Shown in pieces: positions 30,366 to 40,739 of a stretch of DNA of 64,000 nucleotides; the stretch's first letter is position 1; every line of letters starts with the position of its first letter. The translations under genes were made by a program, and so were the position numbers. The DNA is from Tabrizicola soli (GTDB lineage Bacteria; Pseudomonadota; Alphaproteobacteria; Rhodobacterales; Rhodobacteraceae): positions 124,001 to 188,000 of the forward strand of contig NZ_JAEACP010000001.1 in assembly GCF_015999335.1 (NCBI RefSeq), read 5' to 3'. The notes beneath the pieces were generated by a model. The model made no database searches. It was not told where the DNA came from and was given only the letters and a program-made list of their open reading frames with translations.

Positions 30366-32735
30366 TCAGCCGTGCATCGCCTGCCAGACCCGCGAGGGGC
30401 TGACCGGCATGTCGATATGGGTGACGTTGGTGAAGCCGCCGCGATGCAGCGCGTCAAGCACCGCGTTGACGACCGCCGGGGGCGAGCCGATGGCCCCGGC
30501 CTCGCCGCAGCCTTTCACGCCCAGGGGGTTGTGCGTGCAGGGCGTGGCGCAACTGTGATCGACGCTGTAGAACGGCACGTCGTCGGCGCGGGGCATGGCG
30601 TAGTCCATGAAGGACCCCGACAGAAGCTGCCCGTTTTCGTCGAAGACGCAATGCTCCAGCATGGCCTGGCCGATGCCCTGCGCAAGGCCGCCGTGGACCT
30701 GGCCCTCGACGATCATCGGGTTCACCACATTGCCGAAGTCGTCGGCGGCGGTAAAGGCCAGGATCTCGACCTTGCCGGTTTCGGGGTCCACCTCCAGCTC
30801 GCAGCCATAGGCGCCGGCGGGGTAGGTGAAGTTCGAGGGATCGTAGAAGGCGGTTTCCTCGAGCCCCGGCTCGATGCTTTCCAGCGGGTAGTTGTGGGGA
30901 ACGTAGGCGGCGAGCGTGATGTCGACCCAGGTCTTTTCCTTGTCGGTCCCGGCGACGGTGAATTTGCCGTCCTTGAGTTCGATGTCGGCCTCGGACGCTT
31001 CCATCAGGTGGGCCGCGATCTTCTTGGCCTTGTTGATGATCTTGTTGGTGGCCTTGACCATGGCCGAGCCGCCGACCGCAAGGCTGCGCGAGCCGTAGGT
31101 GCCCATGCCCATCGGCGTGTTCGAGGTGTCGCCGTGCACGATCTCCACCTGGCTGGCGTCGATGCCGATCATGTCGCTGATCACCTGGGCGAAGGTGGTC
31201 TCGTGCCCCTGGCCATGGCTATGGCTGCCGGTGAAGACGGTGATCGAGCCGGTGGCGTTCACCCGGACGGTCGCCGATTCATAAAGACCGGCGCGGGCGC
31301 CGAGCTGGCCCACCAGGTTCGAGGGCGCGATGCCGCAGGCCTCGATGTAATGCGCGAGGCCGAAGCCGCGCAGCTTGCCGCGGGCCTTCGATTCCGCCGC
31401 GCGGGCCTCGAAGCCGGCGTAGTCGGAAAGCTCCAGCAGCTTGTCGAGCGTCGCGTCGTAGTTGCCGGTGTCGTAGACCACGGCGACCGGGGTCTGGTAG
31501 GGATACTGGTCCGGCTTGATGAAGTTCTTCCGCCGCAACTCCACCGGCGACACGCCCAGTTCGCGCGCGGCCTTGTCGATCACCCGTTCCAGCTGGAAGG
31601 TCGCCTCGGGCCGGCCCGCGCCGCGATAGGCGTCGACGGGGACGGTGTTGGTGAAGACCGCCTTGACGTTGGTGTAGACCAGCGGCGTCTTGTAGTTCCC
31701 GGCCAGAAGCGTGCCGTGCAGCCAGGTCGGGATGCAGGGCGCGAAGGTCGAGAGATAGGCGCCCATATTGGCGTAGGTCTCGCAGCGCAGCGCCATGAAA
31801 TTGTTGTCGGCGTCGAGCGCAAGCTGGATCCGGGTCTGGTGGTCGCGGCCCTGCGCGTCCGAGATGAAGGCCTCGGACCGGGAGGAGGTCCATTTGACCG
31901 GACGCTTCAGGATCTGGGCGGCCTTGGTGACGAAGGCCTCCTCGGCGTAGTGGTAGATCTTCGAGCCGAAGCCGCCGCCCACGTCAGGGGCGACCACGCG
32001 CAGCTTGTGCTCGGGGATCGACAGCACGAAGGCCCCCATCAGCAGGCGGATCACATGCGGGTTCTGGCTGGTCGTGTACAGCGTGTGCTGGCCCGAGTGA
32101 TCCTCGTAATCGCCGACGGCGACGCGGGGCTCCATCGGGTTGGCGATCAGCCGGTTGTTCACCAGGTCGAGCGTGGTGACATGGGCGGCCTTCTTGAAGG
32201 CCTCGTCCACGGCGGCGCGGTTCTCCTCGACGAAGCCCCAGTCGTAGCAGAGGTTCGAGCCGATCTCGTCATGCACCAGGGGCCCGCCCTGGACCGCGGC
32301 CTTCATGTCCATGACGGCGGGCAGTTCGTCGATGTCGATCTCCACCGCCTCGGCCGCGTCGCGGGCCTGGTCCAGCGTCTCGGCCACCACCACCGCGATC
32401 GGATCGCCGACATGGCGGACCTTGCCTTCGGCCAGCACGGGGTGCTTCGGTTCCAGCATCACCGAGCCGTCGCGGCTGGTCACCTGCCAGCCGGTCGGGA
32501 TGCCGCCGACGCCGGCGAAATCGGCCGAGGTGAACACCTTGACCACGCCGGGCATGGCTTCCGCGTCGCGGGTGTCGATCTTGCGGATCGTGCCGTGGGC
32601 GACCTGGCTGCGGATGAAATGGGCGTGGAGCTGGCCCCGGATGTTGATGTCGTCGGTATATCTGCCCTTTCCGGTCAGGAACCGCACGTCTTCGCGCCGC
32701 TTGGTGCTGGCGCCGATGCCTCCGTCCTTCGGCAT
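30366..32735 (-). CDS. coxL: CO-dehydrogenase form II-type large (molybdopterin) subunit
   Basis: 789-residue molybdopterin-binding subunit with [26 protein letters not shown] at the N-terminus, the GGGFGSK cofactor loop (about 253-259) and [11 protein letters not shown] near the C-terminus, which holds the catalytic Glu. The active-site loop reads AYRGAGR (369-375). True CO-oxidising form I CoxL carries AYxCSFR with the Cys that binds copper, so this is the form II/putative class, also close to other aldehyde or purine hydroxylases. The ATG at 32735 lies 19 bases after coxS. The substrate of form II enzymes is mostly unproven. Confidence 0.88.
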   Translation of the reverse strand: MPKDGGIGASTKRREDVRFLTGKGRYTDDINIRGQLHAHFIRSQVAHGTIRKIDTRDAEAMPGVVKVFTSADFAGVGGIPTGWQVTSRDGSVMLEPKHPVLAEGKVRHVGDPIAVVVAETLDQARDAAEAVEIDIDELPAVMDMKAAVQGGPLVHDEIGSNLCYDWGFVEENRAAVDEAFKKAAHVTTLDLVNNRLIANPMEPRVAVGDYEDHSGQHTLYTTSQNPHVIRLLMGAFVLSIPEHKLRVVAPDVGGGFGSKIYHYAEEAFVTKAAQILKRPVKWTSSRSEAFISDAQGRDHQTRIQLALDADNNFMALRCETYANMGAYLSTFAPCIPTWLHGTLLAGNYKTPLVYTNVKAVFTNTVPVDAYRGAGRPEATFQLERVIDKAARELGVSPVELRRKNFIKPDQYPYQTPVAVVYDTGNYDATLDKLLELSDYAGFEARAAESKARGKLRGFGLAHYIEACGIAPSNLVGQLGARAGLYESATVRVNATGSITVFTGSHSHGQGHETTFAQVISDMIGIDASQVEIVHGDTSNTPMGMGTYGSRSLAVGGSAMVKATNKIINKAKKIAAHLMEASEADIELKDGKFTVAGTDKEKTWVDITLAAYVPHNYPLESIEPGLEETAFYDPSNFTYPAGAYGCELEVDPETGKVEILAFTAADDFGNVVNPMIVEGQVHGGLAQGIGQAMLEHCVFDENGQLLSGSFMDYAMPRADDVPFYSVDHSCATPCTHNPLGVKGCGEAGAIGSPPAVVNAVLDALHRGGFTNVTHIDMPVSPSRVWQAMHG

Positions 32736-32754
32736 GTCGTCCTCCCTGATTCTG

Positions 32755-33240
<486 letters not shown>

Positions 33241-33268
33241 TCCTCTCCTCCCTTGGATTTCCTGGGTT

Positions 33269-33284
33269 GGGGGCCTCAGCCCCC
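33269..33284. repeat. GGGGGC-loop-GCCCCC hairpin
   Basis: GGGGGC (33269-33274) and GCCCCC (33279-33284) form a 6-bp stem with a 4-base loop spanning the coxG stop codon. The same stem recurs at 38610-38626 and 49117-49135 in this window. Confidence 0.5.
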
Positions 33285-33791
33285 GGTCAGACGCTTGAAC
33301 CAGCCCTTCTTCGGGGCCTCTTCCGCCTCGTCCGCGGGCGGGGGCTCATCCGGGCCCTCGACCGCGTCCTGGAAGCGGGTGAAGAATTCATCGGCCAGCT
33401 TGCGGGCGAAGCCGTCGATGATCCGGCTGCCAAGCTGGGCGATCTTGCCGCCGACCGAGGCATCGACGGAGTAAGTCAGCCGGGTGCCGTCCCCGGCCGG
33501 CTCCAGCACCATGTCGGCGCCCCCCTTGGCGAAGCCCGCGACGCCGCCCTTGCCCTCGCCCGAGATGCGCAGGGACCGGCCTTCCACGATGTCGGACAAC
33601 TGAACCACGCCGGTGAAGGTGGCGCTCACCGGCCCCACCTTCTGCTTGACTACGGCCTGATATCCTTCGGCCACGCTGCCAGAGAGGCTTTCGCAGCCGG
33701 GAATGCAGGCGCGCAGCACCTCGGGGTCGAGGATCGCGCGCCAGACCATGTCGGGCGGCGCGGCAATTTCGCGCGTGTCGGACATCTGCAT
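33276..33791 (-). CDS. coxG: CoxG-type SRPBCC protein
   Basis: 171 residues with an SRPBCC/START-like fold pattern: [29 protein letters not shown], then repeated beta strands [20 protein letters not shown] and [35 protein letters not shown]. This is the CO-dehydrogenase 'subunit G' family, thought to recruit the enzyme to the membrane or assist its assembly. The tail after residue 145 is acidic and Pro-rich ([14 protein letters not shown]), then basic (KKGWFKRL), which suits a membrane-contacting end. It is the first gene of the four-gene minus-strand operon. Confidence 0.88.
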   Translation of the reverse strand: MQMSDTREIAAPPDMVWRAILDPEVLRACIPGCESLSGSVAEGYQAVVKQKVGPVSATFTGVVQLSDIVEGRSLRISGEGKGGVAGFAKGGADMVLEPAGDGTRLTYSVDASVGGKIAQLGSRIIDGFARKLADEFFTRFQDAVEGPDEPPPADEAEEAPKKGWFKRLTGG

Positions 33792-33979
33792 CGGTTTGAT
33801 TCCCCCCGGCCTTTTTCACGAGACTATGCCAAAGCGCGCATAATCCATCAGGAATTTCGCGCCTCGCCCGGTCAATTTTCTCCGGACCCGCGCAAAGGGC
33901 CGCCGACGGATGCAGCCGGGACTTGCGGCAAGGCGCGGCCGTCTTTAACGCTTTGCGGCAAAAACCCAGCGGAGCCCCC

Positions 33980-34444
33980 ATGTCCTTCAGCCGCCGACAG
34001 ATCCTTGTCCTTGCCGCCGGAGCAGCACTTGCCGCCTGCGGCCGCAAGCCCGAGCCCGAAGTCTCGCGCGCGCCGATGCAGCCCGGCGCCACGCCCGAGA
34101 TGAAGGCCCTGGTGCGGAAATACGCCCATGTGCACGAGATTCCCGAAGAGCTTCTGCACCGGGTGATCCGGCGCGAAAGCGGTTACAATCCGGCGGCGCG
34201 CAACGGGCCCTACTACGGGCTGATGCAGATCATGCCGCAGACGGCGCAGACCATGGGTTATCGCGGCGCGCCCGAGGGTCTTCTGGATGCCGAGACCAAT
34301 CTGAAATATGCCGGGCGCTATCTGCGCGGGGCCTGGCTGGTGGCGGATGGCAACCAGGACGCTGCCGTGGGCTGGTATGCTCGCGGCTATTACTACGAGG
34401 CCAAGCGCAAGGGCCTGCTGGAGGAGACCGGCCTTAGGGCCTGA
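33980..34444 (+). CDS. Lytic transglycosylase lipoprotein
   Basis: 154 residues. A short signal peptide MSFSRRQILVLAAGAALAAC ends in a lipobox with the Cys as the lipidation site. The rest is an SLT-type transglycosylase domain: IPEELLHRVIRRESGYNPAARNG with the catalytic Glu in RES, YYGLMQIMPQTAQTMGYRG, and NLKYAGRYLRGAW. It would cleave glycan strands of peptidoglycan in the periplasm. The ATG at 33980 has GGAG at 33971-33974. It is divergent from coxG and lies 80 bp ahead of zwf. Confidence 0.88.
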   Translation: MSFSRRQILVLAAGAALAACGRKPEPEVSRAPMQPGATPEMKALVRKYAHVHEIPEELLHRVIRRESGYNPAARNGPYYGLMQIMPQTAQTMGYRGAPEGLLDAETNLKYAGRYLRGAWLVADGNQDAAVGWYARGYYYEAKRKGLLEETGLRA

Positions 34445-34454
34445 TACGGCAATG

Positions 34455-34484
34455 CTGGACATGGGCGGGCGCAGGCGGTAGAAC
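34455..34484 (+). promoter_or_regulatory. Candidate zwf promoter
   Basis: CTGGAC (34455-34460) and TAGAAC (34479-34484) with an 18-base spacer lie just upstream of the palindromic operator, placing the predicted start point inside it. Hexamer matches are moderate. Confidence 0.35.
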
Positions 34485-34490
34485 GCGCCC

Positions 34491-34502
34491 GTTAGCGCTA
34501 AC
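34491..34502. promoter_or_regulatory. LacI-family-type operator upstream of zwf
   Basis: GTTAGCGCTAAC is a perfect 12-bp palindrome with the central CG step and arms typical of LacI/GalR-family operators. It overlaps the predicted transcription start, 22 bases before the zwf ATG, an arrangement expected for repression. No LacI-family gene is in this window, so the regulator would be encoded elsewhere. Confidence 0.55.
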
Positions 34503-34524
34503 AGCGCATAAGAGGGAGTTGCCC

Positions 34525-35976
34525 ATGGTCTCGCGTGTGATTCCGGTGGATGTGTTCGATCTGGTGATCTTCGGCGGCACCGGGGATCTGGCGCGGCGCA
34601 AGGTGCTGCCAGGGCTTTACCGGCGCTTCCTCGCGGGGCAGATGCCCGAGGACAGCCGGATCATCGGCGCGGCACGGGGCGAGCTGACCGATGCCGAATG
34701 GCGCGCGCAGGTGGCCGGGGCCATCGCGGAATTCGTCCCGAAGGAGAAGCAGGACAAGACGGCGATCGCGGGCTTCCTGGAGCGGCTGACCTATGTCCCG
34801 ATCGACGCCAGGGGGACGACCGGCTGGGAGCGGCTGAAGGAGTTGATGCGCGAGAACGTGGTCCGGGCCTTCTACTTCTCGGTCGCGCCGGGCCTGTTCG
34901 GCGATATCGCGCAGCGGCTGTCGGACCACGGGATCGCCGATGCCTGGAGCCGGATCGTGGTGGAAAAGCCCTTCGGCCGCGACCTGACCAGCGCCCGCGC
35001 GCTGAACGAGGTGCTGGCGCGGCATTTCACCGAGGCGCAGATCTACCGGATCGACCATTACCTCGGGAAGGAGACGGTGCAGAACCTGATGGCGGTGCGC
35101 TTCGCCAACATCCTGTTCGAGCCCCTGTGGAAGGCGGAATACATCGACCATGTGCAGATCACAGTGGCCGAGACCGTGGGCGTGGACGGGCGCGGGGCCT
35201 ATTACGACAAGTCGGGCGCCATGCGGGACATGGTGCAGAACCACCTGATGCAGCTTCTGTGCCTGATCGCGATGGAGCCGCCCTGGCACTTCGACCCCGA
35301 TGCGGTGCGCGACGAGAAGCTGAAGGTGATCCGGGCGCTGAAGCCGGTGCTGGCCCAGGACATCGTGCGCGGCCAGTATGCGGCGGGGGGCGGCGAGCCG
35401 GGCTATGCCGAACACGCCGAGAATTCCGCCAGCCGGACGGAAAGCTATGTCGCGCTGAAGGTCGCGATCTCGAACTGGCGCTGGCAGGGGGTGCCCTTCT
35501 ACCTGCGCACCGGCAAGCGGCTGCGGGCGCGCGCCAGCGAGATCGCCGTTACCTTCAAGCAGCCGCCGCATGCGATCTTCGACGATGCGAAGGGCTGGCA
35601 CGAGAACGTGCTGGTCATCCGGCTGCAACCGGACGAGGGGATGCACCTGTGGGTGATGATCAAGGAGCCGGGGCCGGGGGGGATGCGGCTGATGCAGGTG
35701 CCGCTGGACATGTCCTTCGCCGACGCGCTGGCCGAGGTGTCCGAGGATGTGCCGGACGCCTATGAACGGCTGATCATGGATGTGATCCGGGGCAACCAGA
35801 CGCTGTTCATGCGCGGCGACGAGGTCGAGGCCGCCTGGGCCTGGACCGATCCGATCATCGAGGGCTGGGAATCGCGTGACGACCGGCCGCAGCTTTACGA
35901 TCCCGGATCCTCGGGGCCGGAAGATGCGTTGATGCTGATGCACCGCGACGGGCGTCGCTGGCGGGAGATACGCTGA
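34525..35976 (+). CDS. zwf: Glucose-6-phosphate 1-dehydrogenase
   Basis: 483-residue G6PDH, oxidising glucose-6-phosphate to 6-phosphogluconolactone and feeding the Entner-Doudoroff and pentose phosphate routes. The nucleotide-binding FGGTGDLARRKVLPGLY and the substrate/catalytic RIDHYLGKETVQNLMAVRFAN (with the general-base His region) are present, plus VVEKPFGRDL. The ATG at 34525 has GAGGGAG 6 bases upstream. Its stop overlaps the pgl start (TGATG). Together with pgl and pgi it forms a sugar-phosphate operon behind a candidate LacI-type operator. Confidence 0.96.
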   Translation: MVSRVIPVDVFDLVIFGGTGDLARRKVLPGLYRRFLAGQMPEDSRIIGAARGELTDAEWRAQVAGAIAEFVPKEKQDKTAIAGFLERLTYVPIDARGTTGWERLKELMRENVVRAFYFSVAPGLFGDIAQRLSDHGIADAWSRIVVEKPFGRDLTSARALNEVLARHFTEAQIYRIDHYLGKETVQNLMAVRFANILFEPLWKAEYIDHVQITVAETVGVDGRGAYYDKSGAMRDMVQNHLMQLLCLIAMEPPWHFDPDAVRDEKLKVIRALKPVLAQDIVRGQYAAGGGEPGYAEHAENSASRTESYVALKVAISNWRWQGVPFYLRTGKRLRARASEIAVTFKQPPHAIFDDAKGWHENVLVIRLQPDEGMHLWVMIKEPGPGGMRLMQVPLDMSFADALAEVSEDVPDAYERLIMDVIRGNQTLFMRGDEVEAAWAWTDPIIEGWESRDDRPQLYDPGSSGPEDALMLMHRDGRRWREIR

Positions 35977-36647
35977 TGCAGCTGGAGACCTATCCGGACC
36001 GCGAGATGCTGATGCTGGGGCTGGCGAATGTGCTCGCCGGGCAGCTGGCGGATTTCCTGCGCCGCGACGGCCAGGCCACGCTGGCGGTTCCGGGGGGCAC
36101 GACGCCGGGGCCGGTGTTCGACACGCTTTCAGGGGTGGACCTCGACTGGGCGAATGTCGCGGTGCTGCCGACCGACGAACGCTGGGTGCCCGAAACCAGC
36201 GACAGGTCGAACACGCGGCTGGTGCGCGAACGGCTCATCCGCGGCCGGGCGGCGCAGGCGCGGCTGATCCCGCTTTACGCCCCGGCCGAGACGCCCGAGG
36301 AGATGCTGCCCGCGCTGGAGGACGGGATCCGGCCGCATCTGCCGATCTCGGTCCTGCTTCTGGGCATGGGGACGGACATGCATGTGGCAAGCCTGTTCCC
36401 CGGCGCCGACCGGCTGGACGAGGCGCTGGCGGCGAATGCGCCGCTTCTGCTGCCGATGCGGGCCGAGGCGGCCGGCGAGCCGCGCGTGACGCTGACCGCG
36501 CCGGTGCTGAAAGGGGCGTTCAACATCCATCTCCTGATCACCGGCGGCGAGAAGCGCGAGGCGCTGGAGCGGGCGCAGTCGCTGACCCCGCAGGAGGCGC
36601 CGGTGCGCGCCGTCCTGGACGCCGCGACCGTGCATTGGGCGGAGTGA
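35976..36647 (+). CDS. pgl: 6-phosphogluconolactonase
   Basis: 223-residue DevB/SOL-type lactonase, hydrolysing 6-phosphogluconolactone made by Zwf. It has LAVPGGTTPGPVFDTLS, the conserved VLPTDERWVPETSDRSNTRLV, GMGTDMHVASLFPG and the C-terminal LLITGGEKREALERA. The ATG is fused to the zwf stop (TGATG), indicating translational coupling, and pgi starts 3 bases after its stop. Confidence 0.94.
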   Translation: MQLETYPDREMLMLGLANVLAGQLADFLRRDGQATLAVPGGTTPGPVFDTLSGVDLDWANVAVLPTDERWVPETSDRSNTRLVRERLIRGRAAQARLIPLYAPAETPEEMLPALEDGIRPHLPISVLLLGMGTDMHVASLFPGADRLDEALAANAPLLLPMRAEAAGEPRVTLTAPVLKGAFNIHLLITGGEKREALERAQSLTPQEAPVRAVLDAATVHWAE

Positions 36648-36650
36648 GTC

Positions 36651-38249
36651 ATGGACAAATGGGCGGAACTGCACCGGCTGCGCGGAGTGAACAAGGACCG
36701 GCATATCCTTGATCTCTTTGACGGATCCCGTGCCGGGGATTTCACTGTCGAGGCGGAGGGGATGCGCCTCGACTATGCCAAGACCAATATCGACGCCCAG
36801 ACCCGCGCCGCGCTGGTCCGGCTGGCCGAGGAGTCGGGCGTGGCGGAAAAGCGCGCGGCGATGTTTTCCGGCGAGAAGATCAACGACACCGAGGGCCGCG
36901 CCGTCCTGCATGTGGCGCTTCGGGCGGGCGAGGGCGCGGTGATCCGGGTGGATGGCCAGGACGTGCTGCCCGATGTGCGCCGCATCCGTGCCGCCTGCGC
37001 CGCCTTCGCGCGCCAGGTGCGCGAGGGGGTGTTCACGGGGCAGGGCGGCCGGATCACCGATGTGGTGAACATCGGGATCGGCGGCTCGGACCTCGGGCCG
37101 GCGATGGCCTATCTGGCGCTGCAACCCTGTGCCGACGGGCCGCGCTGCCATTTCGTCTCGAACGTCGATGGCGCACATGTCCATGACACGCTGCGGGGGC
37201 TGAACCCCGAGACGACGCTGGTGATCGTCGCCTCGAAGACCTTCACCACGATCGAGACCATGACCAATGCCGACACGGCACGGCGCTGGATGGCGGAGAA
37301 GGTCGCCAACCCCGCCGCGCAGTTCGCGGCCGTCAGCACGGCCGGGGACAAGACCGCCGCCTATGGCATTGACCCAGAGCGGGTTTTCGGCTTCGAGGAT
37401 TGGGTCGGCGGGCGCTACTCGGTCTGGGGGCCGATCGGTCTGAGCCTGATGATCGCCATCGGTCCCGAGCGGTTCGACGACTTCCTGGCCGGTGGGCGGG
37501 CGATGGACGCGCATTTCATGGGCGCGCCCTTCGCGCGGAACATGCCGGTGCTGCTGGCTTTGGTCGGGATCTGGCACAACCAGATCTGCGGCCATGCGAC
37601 GCGGGCGGTCCTGCCCTATGATCAAAGGCTTGCGCGGCTTCCCGCCTATCTGCAGCAGCTGGAGATGGAGAGCAACGGCAAGCGCGTCGCGGTGGATGGC
37701 AGCGACCTTGCCACCCAGTCCGGCCCGGTGGTCTGGGGCGAGCCGGGGACGAACGGCCAGCACGCCTTTTACCAGCTGATCCACCAGGGCACCCGGGTGG
37801 TCCCTTGCGAGTTCCTGGTGGCGCGGCGGGGACATGAGCCGGATCTGGCGCACCAGCATCTCCTCCTGGTCGCGAACTGCCTGGCGCAGGCCGAGGCGCT
37901 CTTGCGCGGCCGGTCGCTGGAAGAGGCGCGGGCGATCATGGCGAAGAAGGGGCTGGCCGGGGCCGAGCTGGAGCGTCAGGCGCGGCACCGCGTGTTTCCG
38001 GGCAACCGGCCCTCCACCGTGCTGGCCTATGACCAGCTGACCCCCTTCACCCTGGGCCAGATCATCGCGCTTTACGAGCACCGGGTGTTCGTCGAAGGGG
38101 TGATCCTGGGGATCAACTCCTTCGACCAGTGGGGGGTGGAACTGGGCAAGGAACTGGCGCTGGCCCTGCAGCCGCTGCTGGAGGGCAAGGCGGGGACGGA
38201 GGGCAAGGACGGCTCGACCGCGGCGCTGGTCGGGTTCCTGCGCGGCTGA
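36651..38249 (+). CDS. pgi: Glucose-6-phosphate isomerase
   Basis: 532-residue phosphoglucose isomerase interconverting glucose-6-phosphate and fructose-6-phosphate. It shows [34 protein letters not shown], the PGI signature region [27 protein letters not shown], and [12 protein letters not shown], plus the catalytic C-terminal segment [13 protein letters not shown]. Length is close to the long bacterial PGI form. The ATG at 36651 lies 3 bases after pgl, completing the zwf-pgl-pgi operon. Confidence 0.96.
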   Translation: MDKWAELHRLRGVNKDRHILDLFDGSRAGDFTVEAEGMRLDYAKTNIDAQTRAALVRLAEESGVAEKRAAMFSGEKINDTEGRAVLHVALRAGEGAVIRVDGQDVLPDVRRIRAACAAFARQVREGVFTGQGGRITDVVNIGIGGSDLGPAMAYLALQPCADGPRCHFVSNVDGAHVHDTLRGLNPETTLVIVASKTFTTIETMTNADTARRWMAEKVANPAAQFAAVSTAGDKTAAYGIDPERVFGFEDWVGGRYSVWGPIGLSLMIAIGPERFDDFLAGGRAMDAHFMGAPFARNMPVLLALVGIWHNQICGHATRAVLPYDQRLARLPAYLQQLEMESNGKRVAVDGSDLATQSGPVVWGEPGTNGQHAFYQLIHQGTRVVPCEFLVARRGHEPDLAHQHLLLVANCLAQAEALLRGRSLEEARAIMAKKGLAGAELERQARHRVFPGNRPSTVLAYDQLTPFTLGQIIALYEHRVFVEGVILGINSFDQWGVELGKELALALQPLLEGKAGTEGKDGSTAALVGFLRG

Positions 38250-38251
38250 GG

Positions 38252-38581
38252 TCAGCCGGTGGACCCCATGTCGTCGTCGCCGTCATGGCCGCCGGCATAG
38301 TCCGGGCCATTGCCGCTGGCGGTCAGATCGGTGCCGTCGACGCCGTATTTCGCCCGCGCCCAGGCCAGCGCCTTGGCGCGGTTGAACAGGATCGTGCGGG
38401 TCAGCCCATCCTGGCCCACGCGATGGACATGGGTCTCGCCATTGTGCTTGACGATCAGGACGGGGACATAGGCACCGTCGATCAGCTGGTTCGTCCGCTT
38501 CACCGTCAGCGCCGAGGCGCCATAGGCGGTGGAGAGGATAAGGACGCCGACGAGGAAACTGCGGGCCAGGAGCGGGTTCAT
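38252..38581 (-). CDS. Secreted hypothetical protein
   Basis: 109 residues from the ATG at 38581. MNPLLARSFLVGVLILSTAYGASALT reads as a signal peptide with an Ala-Leu cleavage region, so the mature protein of about 85 residues is probably periplasmic. The mature part contains VPVLIVKHNGETHVHRVG and an acidic, Gly-Asp-rich tail (GGHDGDDDM). I recognise no domain. It converges with pgi, their stops being only 2 bases apart. A longer version starting at 38602 is possible. Confidence 0.55.
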   Translation of the reverse strand: MNPLLARSFLVGVLILSTAYGASALTVKRTNQLIDGAYVPVLIVKHNGETHVHRVGQDGLTRTILFNRAKALAWARAKYGVDGTDLTASGNGPDYAGGHDGDDDMGSTG

Positions 38582-38609
38582 CTGCAAGCCTCGGAAAATC
38601 AAGGGTTCC

Positions 38610-38626
38610 GGGGGCAGGGCGCCCCC
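38610..38626. repeat. GGGGGC-loop-GCCCCC hairpin
   Basis: GGGGGC (38610-38615) pairs with GCCCCC (38621-38626) around a 5-base loop, in the 145-bp gap between the secreted hypothetical gene and the RidA gene. It has the same stem as the elements at 33269 and 49117. Confidence 0.5.
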
Positions 38627-38726
38627 TTGCCTCCCTGCTAGCGCGGGGGCGGAGGGGGCGCATACTCCAATCGGGTGAAGGGTCGGGAATCCCCGACCGA
38701 TCGGGACCGATTGCTTCAGCGCGCCG

Positions 38727-39080
38727 TTACTTCAGCGCGGCGGTCACGATGACCTCGACCTTGTAGTCGGGGGTGGCAAGCTTCGCCTCGCCGGTGGCGC
38801 GGGCCGGGGTGTGGCCCTGCGGCACCCAGGCGTCCCAGACCGCGTTCATCTCGGCGAAGGTCGAGATGTCGGCCAGCCAGATCTGCGCCGAGAGGATGCG
38901 GGTCTTGTCCGTCCCGGCGGCGGCGAGGATGCGATCGACCTCGGCCAGGCACTGGCGGGTCTGCTCGGCCACCGATGCGCCGGGTTGGCCGACCTGGCCG
39001 GCAAGCCAGAGGATGCCGTTACATGCCACGCCTTCGGACATGCGGGGGCCGGTGCCGTAGCGGGTGATGTCGTTGTTCAT
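38727..39080 (-). CDS. RidA-family deaminase
   Basis: 117 residues of the YjgF/YER057c/UK114 (Rid) family, which hydrolyses reactive enamine/imine intermediates. Visible segments are GILWLAGQVGQPGASVAEQTRQCLAEVDRILAAAG, ADISTFAEMNAVWDAWVPQGHTPARATGEAKLATPDYKVEVIVTA, with Arg in the TPARA position as expected for the carboxylate-binding residue of active Rid proteins. It is a stand-alone gene; the closest named subgroup cannot be fixed by eye. Confidence 0.88.
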   Translation of the reverse strand: MNNDITRYGTGPRMSEGVACNGILWLAGQVGQPGASVAEQTRQCLAEVDRILAAAGTDKTRILSAQIWLADISTFAEMNAVWDAWVPQGHTPARATGEAKLATPDYKVEVIVTAALK

Positions 39081-39136
39081 GAAATGCTCCGTTGCTGGTC
39101 GTTAGCGGATTAGCCGGTCGGGGGCGCGAACGGAAG

Positions 39137-39439
39137 TCAGTTCACGCGGCGGCAGTGGAACTGGTCGCCCGAGGCGGCCGAGACCCAGGTCAGGCCGGTG
39201 TCGGTGACGAGGGCAAGGAAGATGCGCGTGCCGCCCTGGATGTAGAGGGTGTAACTGTCGCCCTCGCGCGTGACGGCGCGGATCGGGTAGGTTTTCGAGC
39301 CGTTGAAATAACTGGTGTTGGTGAAGCGGAAGGTCGCGCCGCCGCAGTCCCAGCTGCCGGTGAAAGGATAGGGCGGCGCGGGCGCGGGTTCTCTGGCGCA
39401 GGCCGCGAGGAGGGGCAGGAGGAGAGGGGCAAGCCGCAT
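39137..39439 (-). CDS. Small lipoprotein, hypothetical
   Basis: 100 residues. [14 protein letters not shown] is a short lipoprotein signal with a LAAC lipobox. The mature part is Pro-rich, then [28 protein letters not shown], a beta-rich pattern with two Cys that could pair (DCGG and QFHCRRVN). It is probably anchored in the outer membrane. No named domain is recognised. The ATG at 39439 was preferred to upstream starts because the signal peptide begins there. Confidence 0.6.
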   Translation of the reverse strand: MRLAPLLLPLLAACAREPAPAPPYPFTGSWDCGGATFRFTNTSYFNGSKTYPIRAVTREGDSYTLYIQGGTRIFLALVTDTGLTWVSAASGDQFHCRRVN

Positions 39440-39568
39440 CGTCGGGCCTTTCAGGGGGGCTTCCGGGAATGGGTAGCAAGGCCCCTGGGCAGCGGCAAGC
39501 CATGCGGTCTTGCATTGCGCCCCCCATCGGCGCAAAGAGGGGCCGTTTCATTCCGTCGGAGCAGGACC

Positions 39569-40597
39569 ATGACCCATCGCATCGCCATCCTCGGGGCCTC
39601 GGGCTATACGGGGGCGGAGCTTGTCCGCCTGATCGCGACGCATCCCTCGATGCGGATCGTCGCGCTCTCGGCGGACCGCAAGGCGGGGATGAGCATGGCC
39701 GAAGTCTTTCCCTTCCTGCGGCACCTCGACCTGCCGAGGCTGGTGAAGATCGACGAGATCGATTTTTCCAATGTCGACCTGTGCTTCTGCGCGCTTCCTC
39801 ATGCGACGACGCAGGAGGTGGTGGCGAAGCTGCCGCGCGGGTTGAGGATCGTCGACCTGTCGGCCGACTTTCGGCTGCGCGACCCGGCGGAATATGAAAA
39901 GTGGTATGGCCAGCCCCATGCGGCGGTGGAGGTCCAAAAGGAGGCGGTCTATGGCCTCACCGAGTTCTACCGCGACGAGATCCGGGCGGCGCGGCTGGTC
40001 GCGGGCACGGGCTGCAACGCGGCGACCGGGCAGTTTGCGCTGCGGCCATTGATCGCGGCAGGGGTGATCGACCTGGAGGATATCCTGATCGACCTGAAGG
40101 CTGGGGTCTCGGGCGCGGGGCGGAGCCTGAAGGAGAACCTGCTTCACGCGGAATTGTCCGGGGGAACGCATACCTATTCGGCCGGTGGCAAGCACCGGCA
40201 TCTGGGCGAGTTCGACCAGGAATTCTCCAGGATCGCCGGGCGGCCGGTCCGGGTGCAGTTCACGCCGCATCTTCTGCCGATGAACCGGGGCATCCTGGCC
40301 ACGGTCTATCTGAAGGGCGATGCGAAGACCGTTCATCAGGTGCTTGAAAAGGCTTATGAAAGCGAGCCCTTCCTGCAAGTCCTGCCCTTCGGCGCGTTGC
40401 CCTCGACCCGCGACATCGCGGGGAGCAATTTCTGCCATCTCGGGGTGATCGGCGACCGGATTCCGGGGCGCGCGGTTGTCGTCGCGGTGCTGGACAACCT
40501 GACCAAGGGCTCGTCGGGTCAGGCGATCCAGAACGCGAACCTGATGCTGGGCCTGCCCGAGACCGAAGGGCTGATGCTGGCGCCGGTCTTTCCGTGA
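39569..40597 (+). CDS. argC: N-acetyl-gamma-glutamyl-phosphate reductase
   Basis: 342-residue arginine-pathway enzyme reducing N-acetylglutamyl phosphate with NADPH. The Rossmann motif [15 protein letters not shown], the catalytic-Cys segment [16 protein letters not shown] and the C-terminal [15 protein letters not shown] and [23 protein letters not shown] are all present. The frame is open far upstream, but the ATG at 39569 is preceded by GGAGCAGGA and yields the normal N-terminus. A large imperfect inverted repeat follows the stop. Confidence 0.95.
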   Translation: MTHRIAILGASGYTGAELVRLIATHPSMRIVALSADRKAGMSMAEVFPFLRHLDLPRLVKIDEIDFSNVDLCFCALPHATTQEVVAKLPRGLRIVDLSADFRLRDPAEYEKWYGQPHAAVEVQKEAVYGLTEFYRDEIRAARLVAGTGCNAATGQFALRPLIAAGVIDLEDILIDLKAGVSGAGRSLKENLLHAELSGGTHTYSAGGKHRHLGEFDQEFSRIAGRPVRVQFTPHLLPMNRGILATVYLKGDAKTVHQVLEKAYESEPFLQVLPFGALPSTRDIAGSNFCHLGVIGDRIPGRAVVVAVLDNLTKGSSGQAIQNANLMLGLPETEGLMLAPVFP

Positions 40598-40599
40598 GG

Positions 40600-40667
40600 G
40601 CTCGTCGTTCGACTGCGTCTCCTCCTCGCCGGGATAGAGCGAGGAGTGGCGCAGCCCATCGACGAGC
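40600..40667. repeat. Nested inverted repeat after argC
   Basis: GCTCGTCG (40600-40607) pairs with CGACGAGC (40660-40667), and inside it CTCCTCGC (40622-40629) pairs with GCGAGGAG (40639-40646), with TGCG/CGCA matches between. It makes an interrupted 68-base stem in the argC-ccmE gap. There is no strong U-run, so it may be a dispersed palindromic element or mRNA-stabilising structure more than a classic terminator. Confidence 0.5.
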
Positions 40668-40739
40668 GGGGGCTTGATTAGGGTCAAGGCGCGCCCAAGT
40701 GAGGGCGTGTAAGCAGGGGCCGTGCAAAGGGGTGCAGGC

